Counted from the first letter of the stretch, positions 52,264 to 62,060 are shown. The stretch: DNA of 64,000 bases from an uncultured Vicinamibacterales bacterium (GCA_958295905.1 OY282382.1:5938367-6002366), one strand, 5' to 3'. Notes: generated by a model from the sequence alone, not told the origin. Program-made: numbers and translations.

Positions 52264-54411
52264 ATGCCGCCGATGCCAACCACACGGGCCCCCGCTGAAT
52301 TCTCATCACCAGCCCTCCCCGCTGTCCGGCCTCTATATATGCTGCCCGGCGATCCTATCGCCGAAGAAGTACTCATTCCCGCGTTTCGCAACGCCGTCAA
52401 CGTCGACTGCATGACCGGGTTCTTTTCCAGCACAGTTCTCGCAGATCTCGCTCCCGGCCTCGCAACCTACATCAGTGTCACCCGAAACACTTTTCGTCTC
52501 CTCATCAGTCCCATTCTCAGCCAAGAAGACCAAGCCGCAATCAGGAACGGCGTCGGGTGCCCCGAAACTCTTGCCCGTGCTTTTCTTGAAGACATGATAA
52601 TTACCGAGGATCTCCTCCAGCAGCACACTCTCAAGTGTTTGTCTTGGCTATTAGCAGCAAAGCGCCTCGAAATCCGCGTCGCGCTGATGCGTGACGCACT
52701 TTTCCATCCGAAGGTGTGGCTCTTTCGTCTACGTGAAGGCCTGCTCGCAGTGCACGGTTCGAGCAATGCAACGCTAGCCGGAATCCGAAAGAACGTCGAG
52801 CAAGTCGCCGTATCCCAATCATGGTCCGACTCGAACCAGCTTTATGTTTCCACCACGTTACGTAATCAGTTCCGACGCCTATGGTCGAGTGAAGATGACA
52901 ATTGCCTTATCGTGCCAATGCCGCAAGCGGTTCAAGAACACTTGCTGCGGAATTATCGCCCCGATATTCCCCCGACCGAGGACGATCTGCGTGCGCTCTA
53001 TCGCAAAGCCACGACGCTCGACGAGAACGCCCGCCACGGCACGCCGATCCGCCGCCCACAATTCGCCCTGCCGGCAGGGCTCCAATTCCACCACGGCAAG
53101 TTCGAGCATCAGGGCCGAGCCGTTGACGCTTGGTGCAACGCTGGCTACCGTGGTGTCCTTGAAATGGCTACCGGTTCCGGCAAAACAATTGCCGCAATGA
53201 TCTGTGCGCACCGACTCTACGCAAGGCGCAAACCGTTACTCATCGTCGTTGCAGCCCCTTACGTTCCTCTGATCCAGCAGTGGTCTGACGAGATTGCTCC
53301 CTTTGGACTCACTCCCCTGAACTTGACGGCCCTCGCCGGAAAGCGCGGACGCGCACAACAACTCGGTCGGCTAAAACGGCGGCTTGCGTCGACGCGCAGC
53401 GATGTAGAGATCATTGTTGTGTCTCATCGCACGCTCTGCGACCGCAAGTTCCACGCCGAAATCCAGAAGATAAATTGTCACACGCTCCTTGTTGCCGATG
53501 AAGTACACAACCTTGGAAGCGAGGGGTTCATCATCGATCCACCCTCGTTCTTCGACGCGCGCCTGGGCCTTTCGGCCACGCCGGTACGTCAGTACGACGC
53601 AGACGGAACCGTCGCCATGCTCGCGTTTTTCGGCCCCGTAGTCTTCAGCTTCACGCTTGCCGAAGCCATTGGGCACTGCCTGGTTCCCTACGACTACTAC
53701 GTCCATCGCGTGGAGCTTACACCCAACGAAATGGACCTATGGAGCGAAATCACTTCCAAAATCAGAACGAATATCTGGCGCCAAGAGAACGGAAAACCGG
53801 ATGAGTTCCTTGTAAAGCTATTTCGAGATCGGCACGCAGTGCTGGAAAACGCCGAGAACAAGATTTGCGCCCTCGAAGCGGCTTTGCGACGCCACCGTCT
53901 CGACGATCTCCGGCACGCGCTCATTTATACTTCCGACAAGGCCCCAGAACAACTTATCCAGACCAACGCACTACTCCGAAAATGCGGTATTCCCTTCCAT
54001 CAACTCACCTACGAAGAGACGGCCAATCGCCGGGAGACCGCACGCATCATCAACGATTTTCGTGATGGAACATTGCGCGCCCTGACTGCCAAGCGCGTAC
54101 TCGACGAAGGCGTCAATATTCCGCAGGTTCAGCAAGCCTTTATACTCGCCAGCACGACCGTAGAACGCCAGTGGATACAACGACGGGGCCGCCTTCTGCG
54201 CACGTGTTCGGAGACCAACAAGACACATGCCGAGATTCATGACTTTATCGCCCTGCCGCCGAAAGCCGCGCCCCTCGACGACGAAGCGCGGGCGGTGATT
54301 CGCGGTGAACTGACACGACTTCAGGAGTTTGTAAAACTTGCACGCAACGTTGCGAGGCCAGGCGGCCCTCTAGACGTCACGCAGGAGCTACTCCGCACGG
54401 TCGTCAAATAG
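52264..54411 (+). CDS. PLD-like nuclease fused to an SF2 helicase
   Basis: Product of 715 aa. The ATG at 52264 has GGAAGGA just upstream. The N-terminal domain has a phospholipase-D-type half site: HPK (His148, Lys150) followed by HGSSNATLAG (about 165-174). The SF2 helicase then shows ATGSGKT (302-308), DEVH (412-415), LSATP and WIQRRGRLLR (motif VI). Such proteins occur in several restriction and phosphorothioation loci. Here the gene starts an operon with an 80-aa protein and a DndD-like ATPase. Likely roles are strand separation and cleavage, or remodelling of DNA during modification or restriction. GC is clearly below the backbone. Confidence 0.8.
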   Translation: MPPMPTTRAPAEFSSPALPAVRPLYMLPGDPIAEEVLIPAFRNAVNVDCMTGFFSSTVLADLAPGLATYISVTRNTFRLLISPILSQEDQAAIRNGVGCPETLARAFLEDMIITEDLLQQHTLKCLSWLLAAKRLEIRVALMRDALFHPKVWLFRLREGLLAVHGSSNATLAGIRKNVEQVAVSQSWSDSNQLYVSTTLRNQFRRLWSSEDDNCLIVPMPQAVQEHLLRNYRPDIPPTEDDLRALYRKATTLDENARHGTPIRRPQFALPAGLQFHHGKFEHQGRAVDAWCNAGYRGVLEMATGSGKTIAAMICAHRLYARRKPLLIVVAAPYVPLIQQWSDEIAPFGLTPLNLTALAGKRGRAQQLGRLKRRLASTRSDVEIIVVSHRTLCDRKFHAEIQKINCHTLLVADEVHNLGSEGFIIDPPSFFDARLGLSATPVRQYDADGTVAMLAFFGPVVFSFTLAEAIGHCLVPYDYYVHRVELTPNEMDLWSEITSKIRTNIWRQENGKPDEFLVKLFRDRHAVLENAENKICALEAALRRHRLDDLRHALIYTSDKAPEQLIQTNALLRKCGIPFHQLTYEETANRRETARIINDFRDGTLRALTAKRVLDEGVNIPQVQQAFILASTTVERQWIQRRGRLLRTCSETNKTHAEIHDFIALPPKAAPLDDEARAVIRGELTRLQEFVKLARNVARPGGPLDVTQELLRTVVK

Positions 54412-54421
54412 GGAGGAGCCC

Positions 54422-54664
54422 GTGCCACTCAACGACCGGAAGATCATTTCAATTATTCTTGAGGAATGCGACAAGGTCGACGCAAGATGTGCCGGATACG
54501 AGGCAGAACTCCAGGAAGTGATTACGGAGGTCATTGCGTTGGAGCGTCAGCATCGCGTGAGGGCCGGGAGCATCCAGAAGAAAATCAATGACAAGTTCAA
54601 TGCCACGGCCCGCTTTCTAGCTGAACACCGAAGGGCCACAGCGCAAGAGGATATCGCTCAATGA
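54422..54664 (+). CDS. Small coiled-coil protein between helicase and SMC ATPase
   Basis: Product of 80 aa from GTG 54422, with GGGAGGA seven bases upstream. The chain is almost wholly helical and charged (YEAELQEVITEVIALERQHR, INDKFNATARFLAEHRR). It starts 11 bp after the helicase and overlaps the ATPase start by four bases. It may be a linker or regulatory subunit; it does not look like DndE, which has an RHH-like motif. No family is recognised. Confidence 0.6.
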   Translation: MPLNDRKIISIILEECDKVDARCAGYEAELQEVITEVIALERQHRVRAGSIQKKINDKFNATARFLAEHRRATAQEDIAQ

Positions 54665-56760
54665 AGCTGATTAGCGCGGACTTCCAGAACTTCCGCCTGT
54701 TGCGCGACTTGCGTCTGGATTTTTCTGTCGACGACAATAGGGTGCTAACGGTAATTCGCGCCGAAAACGAGACTGGGAAGACCACCATTCTGACTGCGCT
54801 CCAATGGGCTTTCTACGGCGATAGGGCGTTACCGGGAGGAGGCCCCGGTTTTCGCCTGCATCCCCTTGACTGGGACGTGTCTGAGAGCAGTCGCGTTCCA
54901 GTTGTTGTGACGGTCGACTTCGAAACAACGAACATACGCCGCAGTCAGCGTCGGACGATAAGGACGAAACGCCTTTACCGGGTCGTCAGATCCACGGAGG
55001 AGCGGTTGAATGGCACCGGTTGGGAGCGCCATGCTTCAATGGTAAAGCTGTTTCACGTCACCGACGCCGGCTACGAACCGTTGGCCCCCCCCGAGGCACA
55101 GATCCACGAAGAGCTACCGCCGGATCTGCGCGAGGTCTTTTTTACTGACGGCGATAGGGCACTGAGCTTTATCGAAGCCACGGCTGGTACGGCGACCAAG
55201 CGCGAACGTGTTCAGAAAACAATTCGCTCGCTTCTGGGTCTCGGCGTAATTGAGGATGCGCTCAAACATGTCAAGAAGGCTGGCTCCGAGATCAATGCCG
55301 CCGCACAGCGCATTGACTCTGGCCACAAGATGACTGATGTCGTCACCCGCCTACAAGAAGTGGAGCGTGACGCGGCTGGACTGGAAACCGAGATCGAGGA
55401 CGCCAAGAATCAAGCTGTGCGCCTGGACGAAGCCATCGCGGAGAATCAGAAACGCATCGAGACGGCCTTGATTAGAGGCAACCGCGAGGATCTCCAAAAG
55501 CAAGTCGAACAAACCGCGCGGCAAATGAAGAAGGTCGACGAGCAACGCCAAGCCGCCGCCAAAGAGCATGTAGCGTTGTTTAGAAGTTGGCATCTATCGA
55601 GGGACCTTCTGGACTCGATTTTTGAGAGTGCATTCGCGAAACTGAATGACCTGCACGATAGGGGGAAAATCCCAAACACGACCATACCGGTACTTGAGGA
55701 GCGCTTGAGCAACACCCTGTGTATTTGCGGCGAATCCCTGAACGACGCCGAACCAGATGGCAAGAGACGTAGACGCCATATTCAGCGCATGATCGACGGC
55801 AGTCGGGCTGCCGACGAATTGCAGGTTGTCGTTACCGATCTGTATTATGGTGCTCGCGCCTTCCGACACAACCGGCGCGCCGATGATGAGCGCTGGCTTG
55901 ACCGGTATTCCGCCATAGCCCCTCGCAGAGACGAACTAGAGGAGATGGCCGAGCACCATGGCAAGCAGAGGAGGGCATTGGAAACACGCCTTTCCGAGAT
56001 TGAGGATTCCGGCCTCCAGGATTTGCGGAATGCACAACGCCACTATCGCGAGCGGCGAGACGGCTTTCATGCCATGCGAACTCGCGGCGAAACGAGGCTG
56101 GAGGGCTTGAGAAGTGACCAAAAGAGCCTGACCCGGCAGCGTGACAATCTTCTGAAGGAGGCAAAAAAAGGAGCGCTCGTACTGGCCCAATTGCACGTGA
56201 CGCAAGACGTAACCAGCGTGCTAAACAGCGCGTATCAGCGGATGGAAAATGAAGAACTCGCTAAGGTAAGTGACTCAATGAACGCTGTTTTTCTCAAGAT
56301 GATTGGCTCCGACCCAGAACAGGGATCGATTATCAACGAGACAAGAATCAGCGACGAGTTTGACATTATCGTCTTCGGTCCCAACCGTCACCGATTGAAT
56401 CCGGACCGCGATCTGAACGGTGCCTCACGTCGGGCTTTGACCATGGCCTTTGTACTTGCCTTGACGAAGGTAAGCGAGGTCGAAGCACCCAACGTAATCG
56501 ACACGCCTCTCGGAATGATGAGTGGGTACGTCAGAAGATCCGTTCTACGAACCGCGATAGACGAGAGCTCGCAACTCATCCTGTTCTTGACCCGTTCGGA
56601 AATAGCCGACTGCGAGGAAATCCTTCTCTTCCCAACGGCATGGCCCGACGCGGTGGCGAATTCGTCGACGAAATGGTCCGTTCTATTGGGTGTCGCGATC
56701 GCGCGGAACAACTCGATTTTTTCCTGGCACGAAAAATCCTCCACGAGACGGAAGACGTAA
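54661..56760 (+). CDS. DndD-like SMC/Rad50-type ATPase with replaced C-terminus
   Basis: Product of 699 aa. The opening MKLISADFQNFRLLRDLRLD and Walker A ENETGKTT (35-42) resemble DndD; the first Walker glycine is Ala. Long coiled-coil arms flank a zinc-hook-like TLCICGESL (Cys354, Cys356). The C-terminal ATPase half has GASRRALTMAFVLAL (signature) and PNVIDTPLGM (Walker B, about 612-621). Homology stops at IADCEEIL (about residue 655). The last ~45 residues are antisense to the neighbouring DUF262 gene and are not DndD-like. DndD ATPases act in sulfur insertion into DNA; a truncated C-terminus may impair this. Confidence 0.72.
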   Translation: MKLISADFQNFRLLRDLRLDFSVDDNRVLTVIRAENETGKTTILTALQWAFYGDRALPGGGPGFRLHPLDWDVSESSRVPVVVTVDFETTNIRRSQRRTIRTKRLYRVVRSTEERLNGTGWERHASMVKLFHVTDAGYEPLAPPEAQIHEELPPDLREVFFTDGDRALSFIEATAGTATKRERVQKTIRSLLGLGVIEDALKHVKKAGSEINAAAQRIDSGHKMTDVVTRLQEVERDAAGLETEIEDAKNQAVRLDEAIAENQKRIETALIRGNREDLQKQVEQTARQMKKVDEQRQAAAKEHVALFRSWHLSRDLLDSIFESAFAKLNDLHDRGKIPNTTIPVLEERLSNTLCICGESLNDAEPDGKRRRRHIQRMIDGSRAADELQVVVTDLYYGARAFRHNRRADDERWLDRYSAIAPRRDELEEMAEHHGKQRRALETRLSEIEDSGLQDLRNAQRHYRERRDGFHAMRTRGETRLEGLRSDQKSLTRQRDNLLKEAKKGALVLAQLHVTQDVTSVLNSAYQRMENEELAKVSDSMNAVFLKMIGSDPEQGSIINETRISDEFDIIVFGPNRHRLNPDRDLNGASRRALTMAFVLALTKVSEVEAPNVIDTPLGMMSGYVRRSVLRTAIDESSQLILFLTRSEIADCEEILLFPTAWPDAVANSSTKWSVLLGVAIARNNSIFSWHEKSSTRRKT

Positions 56761-57653
56761 TCGGACGGTTTTTCCTCTCGATTGGCATTCGATTGGATTT
56801 GCCGCCTCGTGTCGCGATAGAAGTTGCTCTTTTGGAGAAACCCGTATCGAGATTGAAAATAACAACGTGCGTAATCTGTAAATCGGGAACTGTCGCGAAG
56901 CTAGACATGAATGTTCTCGAGATTCTCATGGACGACATCACGCCGCGTGACGTCGTCGTCGGCATTGAAGTAGGAATACAGATGATTTCGGATCAGGTCG
57001 AGGTCGTCGAGGCGCTTGCCGCGGCAGTTTATCGTTTCGTACACGGAGTTCGGATCTACGAAATCGGGTATGTTTAGGCGTGCCACCTCGATCTTTTGCG
57101 TCAAGAAGTCAAAGAAACGGGCGGCCTTGTCGACGCCCATACCGTGGACGAAAGCGTCTATTTGGCGCCAAGCCAGCGTTAATTTTCCGTTCGCACCGAT
57201 GTTCCGTCCCCGAATCATGAGGTTGTATCGGGTCTTGTCGTCGCGTGGCGGCGTTACGCGGGGGGTCAAACGGTCGATGTTGCCGAGGGTATTGGAAGTG
57301 TTTTCAGCGATGTCAAACAGAACACGAAGAGCCAGATGCTCACGCCGGGAATCATTGTGCTCCGTGAACAGACGGCGGAGACACGCGCAAATCAGTGACA
57401 GTGTGACTATGCGTTGCTGTCCGTCGTTAATGCGCCATTGCCTCGGACCAGACTTGACGAGTATCACTGTGCCGAGGAAGTAACAGCGACGTTCAGCGCC
57501 GACCGCGTCGTTGATGTCTTGGAGGAGCTCGTCAACGTGCTCGGGCTTCCAGTCGTAACGCCGTTGGTGCCAGGGGACAGTGAAGAGGCCTTCGCAGATC
57601 AGGTGGAAGAAGGTGACTGCACTGGACTCAATGACGGTTGGCTGGCCAGTCAT
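56634..57653 (-). pseudogene. DUF262 (GmrSD/SspE-like N-domain) gene with in-frame stop and 3' deletion
   Basis: The start overlaps the dndC stop (ATGA). The DUF262 core is clear: VPWHQRRYDWKPEHVDELLQ, DINDAVGAERRCYFLGTVIL, WRINDGQQRIVTLSL. A TAG at 56901-56903 ends a 250-aa product. The same frame then continues with conserved family sequence (FTDYARCYFQSRYGFLQKSN, FYRDTRRQI, FRLVEDFSCQEKIELFRAIA) to FATASGHAV at 56634. Beyond that it runs into the tail of the DndD-like gene. The C-terminal HNH domain expected of GmrD/SspE-type proteins is missing. Confidence 0.75.
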
Positions 57654-58810
57654 GCTGACATGTGTTCCGGGTCTACGCCGACACTGGCGAGAAACGAGAG
57701 CCGGCCCTTTTCGCAGATACGGTCGCGACGCCAGATGTCGTCGATCACTTCGATCTCCGCCGACTGGACGAGCATCTCGCCGATCTGTTCTTCCAGCGCT
57801 CGGAGACGGTCGAGGATGGTCTGACGAACTTCAAGCGTGAAGGGGCCGAACACGCGGGTGCCATCGTCGCGCAGCTTGGTGCGGCCGTCGCGGCGGACGG
57901 GCAGGCGGTTGCGGTTGTCTTCACGCAGCGCGATCAGCCACTCGCGGAAGTCGGCGAGGGCTTCGAGCATGTCCTCGTCCTCGTGGCCGGCGTCGATGAG
58001 GCCGCGCATGCTTCTGTCCTTCTGCACGACCGTGCACGTCCAGCAGCCGAAGCGGGGGGACGTGGTGCCGCAAGACGGGGCGTCTTCCTTGCTGAGGACG
58101 AGCGGGCACTCGCCGCCGCCGGCGTTGCGGTACAGGGTGATCAGGTCGCGGTGGGTGCCGCCCCACGGCGGTCGGCGCTGCATCAGGATCTTCCACACGT
58201 CGTCGTCGCCCAGGTCGGCCAGGGGCGCGAACATGCGGCAGTCGGGAATGGTGCTGTGCGGGTTCATGGTCGTCGCGGTGACGCCCCGCTGCGTCATCGC
58301 GCGTCCGCGGGTCTGCGACTCGCTCTTGCGGGTGCCGACCAGCAGGACCGCGCGCTGGTGGGCGATCACGAGCTTGCGGATGAGGTCGTTGGTAGGAGCG
58401 ATCTTCATCCGGTCGGTGCACCAGCGGAAGTTGCGCGTCGGGGGGATGTAGCCGCGGCCGATGACGTTGACCCAGAACGTCTGGTCGATGCACGGCTCGG
58501 TCATCTTGACGGTGATCGGCAGGCCGGCGGCGCGGGCGGCCTCGCGGATGACCTCGAGACTCTGGCGCAAATGGCGGATGACGAGAGGCGATTCGACCAG
58601 CGTGTCGTTCGAGACGATGTAGATCGGCCGCCGAGATTCGCCGGGCGAGGCGGCCGCGGCGACCTCCCAGACGAGGTGGAGCAGCAGCGTGGAGTCCTTT
58701 CCTCCCGAATAGGCGACGATCCAGGGGTCTTCGTGCTCCCTGGCGAACTCGGTGTACATCGTCTCGCGGACGGCGGCGAGACGGGCCGGAACATCGCTGC
58801 TGCTGGTCAT
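57650..58810 (-). CDS. dndC: DNA phosphorothioation sulfurtransferase DndC
   Basis: Product of 386 aa. The PAPS-reductase-like PP-loop is AYSGGKDST (33-41). Cysteines for the Fe-S cluster lie in [24 protein letters not shown] and [14 protein letters not shown]. DndC is an ATP pyrophosphatase/sulfurtransferase that takes sulfur from DndA and activates the DNA backbone. It overlaps dndA upstream and the DUF262 gene downstream by four bases each. Family spacing and motif order are normal, so it looks intact. Confidence 0.9.
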   Translation of the reverse strand: MTSSSDVPARLAAVRETMYTEFAREHEDPWIVAYSGGKDSTLLLHLVWEVAAAASPGESRRPIYIVSNDTLVESPLVIRHLRQSLEVIREAARAAGLPITVKMTEPCIDQTFWVNVIGRGYIPPTRNFRWCTDRMKIAPTNDLIRKLVIAHQRAVLLVGTRKSESQTRGRAMTQRGVTATTMNPHSTIPDCRMFAPLADLGDDDVWKILMQRRPPWGGTHRDLITLYRNAGGGECPLVLSKEDAPSCGTTSPRFGCWTCTVVQKDRSMRGLIDAGHEDEDMLEALADFREWLIALREDNRNRLPVRRDGRTKLRDDGTRVFGPFTLEVRQTILDRLRALEEQIGEMLVQSAEIEVIDDIWRRDRICEKGRLSFLASVGVDPEHMSA

Positions 58811-60033
58811 GCGACGCGAACGCCTCCTTCCGGGCCGCCGGGTGCCCCATTGTCGGATGTGCAAGGACCGCGCCACGCAGGCGACAGCGAGCGGAGCTCG
58901 GCGACGGCGCCGCGGATGCGCTCGACCGCGTAGTCGATCTCGTGCACGGTCGTGAAGCGGCCGAAGCTGAACCGCACCGAGCCGTGGGCCGAGTCGTCGT
59001 CCAGCCCCAGCGCCCGCAGCACGTAGGAGGGTTCGACCCGCGCCGACATGCAGGCCGAGCCGGTCGAGAAACCGATGTCCGGCAGGGCCACTATCAGCGA
59101 CTCGCTCTCCACGCAGGCGAAACCCAGGTTGACGATTCCGGGCACGCAACGGCTGCGGTCGCCGTTGATGAAGACCTGCTCGACGCACCGGAGCCGATCG
59201 ATGAAACGCCCTTCCAGACCGCGGGCGTGCGCCGCGTCCTCGCCCCGCCGCTTCGCCATCAGGCGCGCCGCTTCGCCCATGCCGGCAATCTGGTGCGTCG
59301 GCAGGGTGCCCGAACGCAGGCCGCGTTCGTGCCCGCCGCCGTGAATCTGGGGCTGTAATTGCGCGCGCGGCCGGCGTCGGACGTAGAGGGCGCCCACCCC
59401 CTTGGGGCCGTACATCTTGTGGGCGCTGAGGGACACGAAATCGACGGGCTGGCGCTGCATGTCGAGGGGGACACGGGCGGCGCTCTGGGCGGCGTCGACG
59501 TGGAACGGAATCCCGCGGTCGTGAGCGAGCCGGCCGATCGCCTCGATATCCGTGATGGCGCCGATCTCGTTGTTGACGTGCATCAACGACAGGAGCAACG
59601 TGTCGGCGCGCAATGCCGATTCCACCAGCTCGGGGGTGACTAGGCCGTCGGCTCCGGGCTCGATCCGGGTGACCTCGAACCCGCTGCGTTCCAGATGAAG
59701 GCACGAATCGAGCACGGCCTTGTGCTCGATGGCCGAGGTGACGATGTGGCCACCCCGCTCGCCGCGAGCGGCGACGGCACCCTTGATGGCGAGGTTGTCC
59801 GACTCGGTGGCCCCTGAGGTCCAGACGATCTCGCGCGGGTCGGCGTTGATGAGGTCGGCGACATGGACCCGCGCCTGCTCGACCGCCTCTTCGGCGTCGC
59901 GCCCGAAGCGGTGGAACCGCGAAGCGGGGTTGCCGAACACGCCATCCGGCCCGAGATAACGGGTCATCACGGCCACGACGACCGGATCGGTCGGCGTCGT
60001 CGCGGCATAGTCCATGTAGACTGGTGTCTTCAT
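58807..60033 (-). CDS. dndA: Cysteine desulfurase (DndA/IscS type)
   Basis: Product of 408 aa. The start [17 protein letters not shown] is typical of IscS/DndA. The PLP lysine is Lys206 in SLSAHKMYG, and the sulfur-accepting Cys328 lies in [18 protein letters not shown]. It releases sulfur from cysteine for DndC. Overlap with dndC (ATGA) and the absence of iscU or iscA support a dedicated PT role. The C-terminal ~20 residues are low-complexity. Confidence 0.88.
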   Translation of the reverse strand: MKTPVYMDYAATTPTDPVVVAVMTRYLGPDGVFGNPASRFHRFGRDAEEAVEQARVHVADLINADPREIVWTSGATESDNLAIKGAVAARGERGGHIVTSAIEHKAVLDSCLHLERSGFEVTRIEPGADGLVTPELVESALRADTLLLSLMHVNNEIGAITDIEAIGRLAHDRGIPFHVDAAQSAARVPLDMQRQPVDFVSLSAHKMYGPKGVGALYVRRRPRAQLQPQIHGGGHERGLRSGTLPTHQIAGMGEAARLMAKRRGEDAAHARGLEGRFIDRLRCVEQVFINGDRSRCVPGIVNLGFACVESESLIVALPDIGFSTGSACMSARVEPSYVLRALGLDDDSAHGSVRFSFGRFTTVHEIDYAVERIRGAVAELRSLSPAWRGPCTSDNGAPGGPEGGVRVA

Positions 60034-60278
60034 GGCACGGCCCCGCTGTCCTCCCGGACATGCCGGTCGAATCACAATCAGGCATGATGATACCGCGTTC
60101 TGCACACAGCAGTACCCGAGGTGCGGGAGATCCTGGGTTACGCGGCGCTCAGGCCGGACAACGATTGCCCGCCGGGGGCCCGACGCGGCCGTCGCTCCGG
60201 CTCCCGCCACCTCAGACGACAGACTGCCGCGAGACGACGATCGAGCCCGTTGACGATTCACGCGAGCGAGCGGTGCCG
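60034..60278. promoter_or_regulatory. Divergent promoter region between dndA and the HNH endonuclease gene
   Basis: 245 bp separates the divergent starts. AT-richer bases at about 60065-60105 (CAATCAGGCATGATGATACC) could hold the dndA promoter. No operator palindrome is evident, and no dndB-type regulator is encoded in the window. Confidence 0.35.
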
Positions 60279-61205
60279 ATGACTCGTCAACGCCTTCTGA
60301 AGGCGCTCGAACGGCTCAACGTCTGGAAGCGGGGCAGCGACCGCGCACCGCACAAGCCGCTGCTCCTCCTCTGGGCGCTCGGTCGCATCAGACAGGGCGG
60401 GGGCCGGCTGGCATCGTACGAACAGGACGCCGAGGAACCGCTCAAGAAGCTGCTCAGGGACTTCGGTCCCCGGCGGAAGGTGCTGCATCCGGAGAACCCC
60501 TTCTGGCATCTTCAGACCGACGATCTCTGGGAACTGGATGCCGCACTCTCCTTCGCGCCGGGGCGTGGCCCGACGCGGAGCGAACTCGTTCGCCACAACG
60601 TCAGCGGCGGCCTGCCCGAGCCGTTGCACAGACTGCTGCAACGCGACTCCGAATTGCTGCGGGCGGCGGCAGATCTGCTGCTGTTCGGGCACTTTCCCGA
60701 ATCGATGCATGACGCCATCCGCGAACAGGTGGGGCTGCCCCGCAACTCGACGGCGGTGGTCCGCGAAGGGCGGTCACTCCCTCGCCGTCCGGGGCGAGAC
60801 CCGGACTTCCGCGACGCCGTACTGCGCGCCTACGAGCGCCAGTGCGCCGTCTGCGGCTTCGACCTGCGCATTGCAGACGCGTCGTTCGGTCTCGAGGCCG
60901 CGCACATCATGTGGCACTCGCACGGTGGCCCGGACGAGGTCCCGAACGGTCTCGCCCTCTGCACCTTCCACCACAAGGCGTTCGATCGAGGCGTCATCGG
61001 CCTTGAACCGGGGTCCGGCGAGTACCGTGTGCTGGTGTCCAACGAGCTGAGCGGCCAGAGTCAGGCATTCCGTGAAGTACTCGATCTGCGAGACAGGAAT
61101 CTCCGCCCGCCGCAAGAAGATGAACTCCAACCGGAGGTCGAGTACGTGGACTGGCATCGCCAACAGGTGTTTCGCGGTGCTCCGCGGAGCCGGCCGCAAC
61201 GCTGA
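60279..61205 (+). CDS. Phosphorothioate-reading HNH endonuclease (sulfur-binding domain plus HNH)
   Basis: Product of 308 aa. The N-terminal half ([52 protein letters not shown]) matches the sulfur-binding domain of type IV enzymes of the ScoMcrA group. The C-terminal half is an HNH nuclease: CAVCG (Cys189, Cys192), [30 protein letters not shown]. These enzymes bind PT-modified DNA and cut nearby. It is unusual next to PT-writing genes, since an active enzyme would attack the host's own modified DNA. ATG 60279 begins the conserved domain. Confidence 0.8.
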   Translation: MTRQRLLKALERLNVWKRGSDRAPHKPLLLLWALGRIRQGGGRLASYEQDAEEPLKKLLRDFGPRRKVLHPENPFWHLQTDDLWELDAALSFAPGRGPTRSELVRHNVSGGLPEPLHRLLQRDSELLRAAADLLLFGHFPESMHDAIREQVGLPRNSTAVVREGRSLPRRPGRDPDFRDAVLRAYERQCAVCGFDLRIADASFGLEAAHIMWHSHGGPDEVPNGLALCTFHHKAFDRGVIGLEPGSGEYRVLVSNELSGQSQAFREVLDLRDRNLRPPQEDELQPEVEYVDWHRQQVFRGAPRSRPQR

Positions 61206-61538
61206 CGCTCCGCTCGCCCCTCATGGCCGCGTTTGGCGCGTGACCACCCGCGAACGCGTGAAGTGGTGGTGAGTGCTCTCACGGCGACCCACACGCGAGC
61301 AACATCGGCGCCGAGGCCGGCTGGCGGCGGACCGTATCGCCAAGGGCGCCGTATGAACCGGGATCGCCGTATAGAGTCGTCGCGATTCACGCCGGGACGC
61401 CGGTCCGAGCGGGCTCGATCATGCAGCTCTTCCAGCGGCGGGATGAGGATTCGCTCGATCGCCTCGTTGTCGCTCACACGGATCGCGACGATCGGGTTCG
61501 CGTGATCAGCGCCCGGGAGGTGACCGCATCAGAGCAGC
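61206..61538. other. Intergenic stretch, nothing recognised
   Basis: 333 bp. A minus-strand frame ending at 61061 starts MSDNEAIERILIPPLEELHD at 61477 and overlaps the HNH 3' end; I cannot link it to a family. Confidence 0.35.
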
Positions 61539-61778
61539 ATGTCTATCGAGAAGAACCTGAGTGACGAGCCGGATGAACCGGACATGAGGCCGGAGTACGA
61601 CCTGCGCGGGGGGGTCCGAGGGAAGTACTACCAGCGCTACAGACAGGGCACCAACGTCGTGCTCCTGGAGCCGGATGTCGCGCGCTTGTTCCACGATTCG
61701 GCTACGGTCAACGACGCGCTGCGGCGATACGTGTCGGAACATGGAGCCCCACCTGCTCCGAGCAAGCCGGCGGACTGA
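61539..61778 (+). CDS. Small conserved protein (antitoxin-like family)
   Basis: Product of 79 aa. The block MRPEYDLRGGVRGKYYQRYR followed by QGTNVVLLEPDVARLFHDSA is a widespread small-protein family, often encoded beside PIN or HEPN toxin genes and probably an antitoxin. The usual partner is not present on either side. The C-terminus (VNDALRRYVSEHG) is shortened or normal; I cannot tell. Confidence 0.6.
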   Translation: MSIEKNLSDEPDEPDMRPEYDLRGGVRGKYYQRYRQGTNVVLLEPDVARLFHDSATVNDALRRYVSEHGAPPAPSKPAD

Positions 61779-61877
61779 CGATCGTCTCGGCCCCGCAGTT
61801 GGCAGGACGGCCACCGAATCGCAAGGCGCGGGCGACGCCGCGCGGATCAGGGAGCGCTTCGGCCTGGAGGCCGAGTG

Positions 61878-62060
61878 ATGCCGCTGCGCAAGTTCCATGA
61901 CGTGGAGGAGATGAAGCGGCGCCGCGCGCGCGTCCCCGGAGCCCCCTCGCTCTACCGCGCGATGCGGCTCGTCCTGGAGGTCGGACCGGCGCACCCGCCA
62001 GCGCCGCTTCCCGGCCGGCGTGCGCAAGCACGCCTAGATCGACACGCTGCAGTTGGGGCC
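61878..62060 (+). pseudogene. Frameshifted small conserved gene
   Basis: It starts MPLRKFHDVEEMKRRRARVP, then SLYRAMRLVLEV. After a shift at about 61985 it reads RRTRQRRFPAGVRKHA, TAG, IDTLQ. The intact family pattern is MP.RKF.S.EEM....W..PGDP.L...I..LWELGRR...RRFP.GV.KHRSI. A frameshift and a stop have broken it. Confidence 0.55.

Noticed and set aside
58811-60085. Fusion of DndC with a long upstream N-terminal extension
   Set aside because: The extension is an alternate frame of dndA. The dndC start ATG at 58810 overlaps the dndA stop, and the PP-loop is at the normal position from it.
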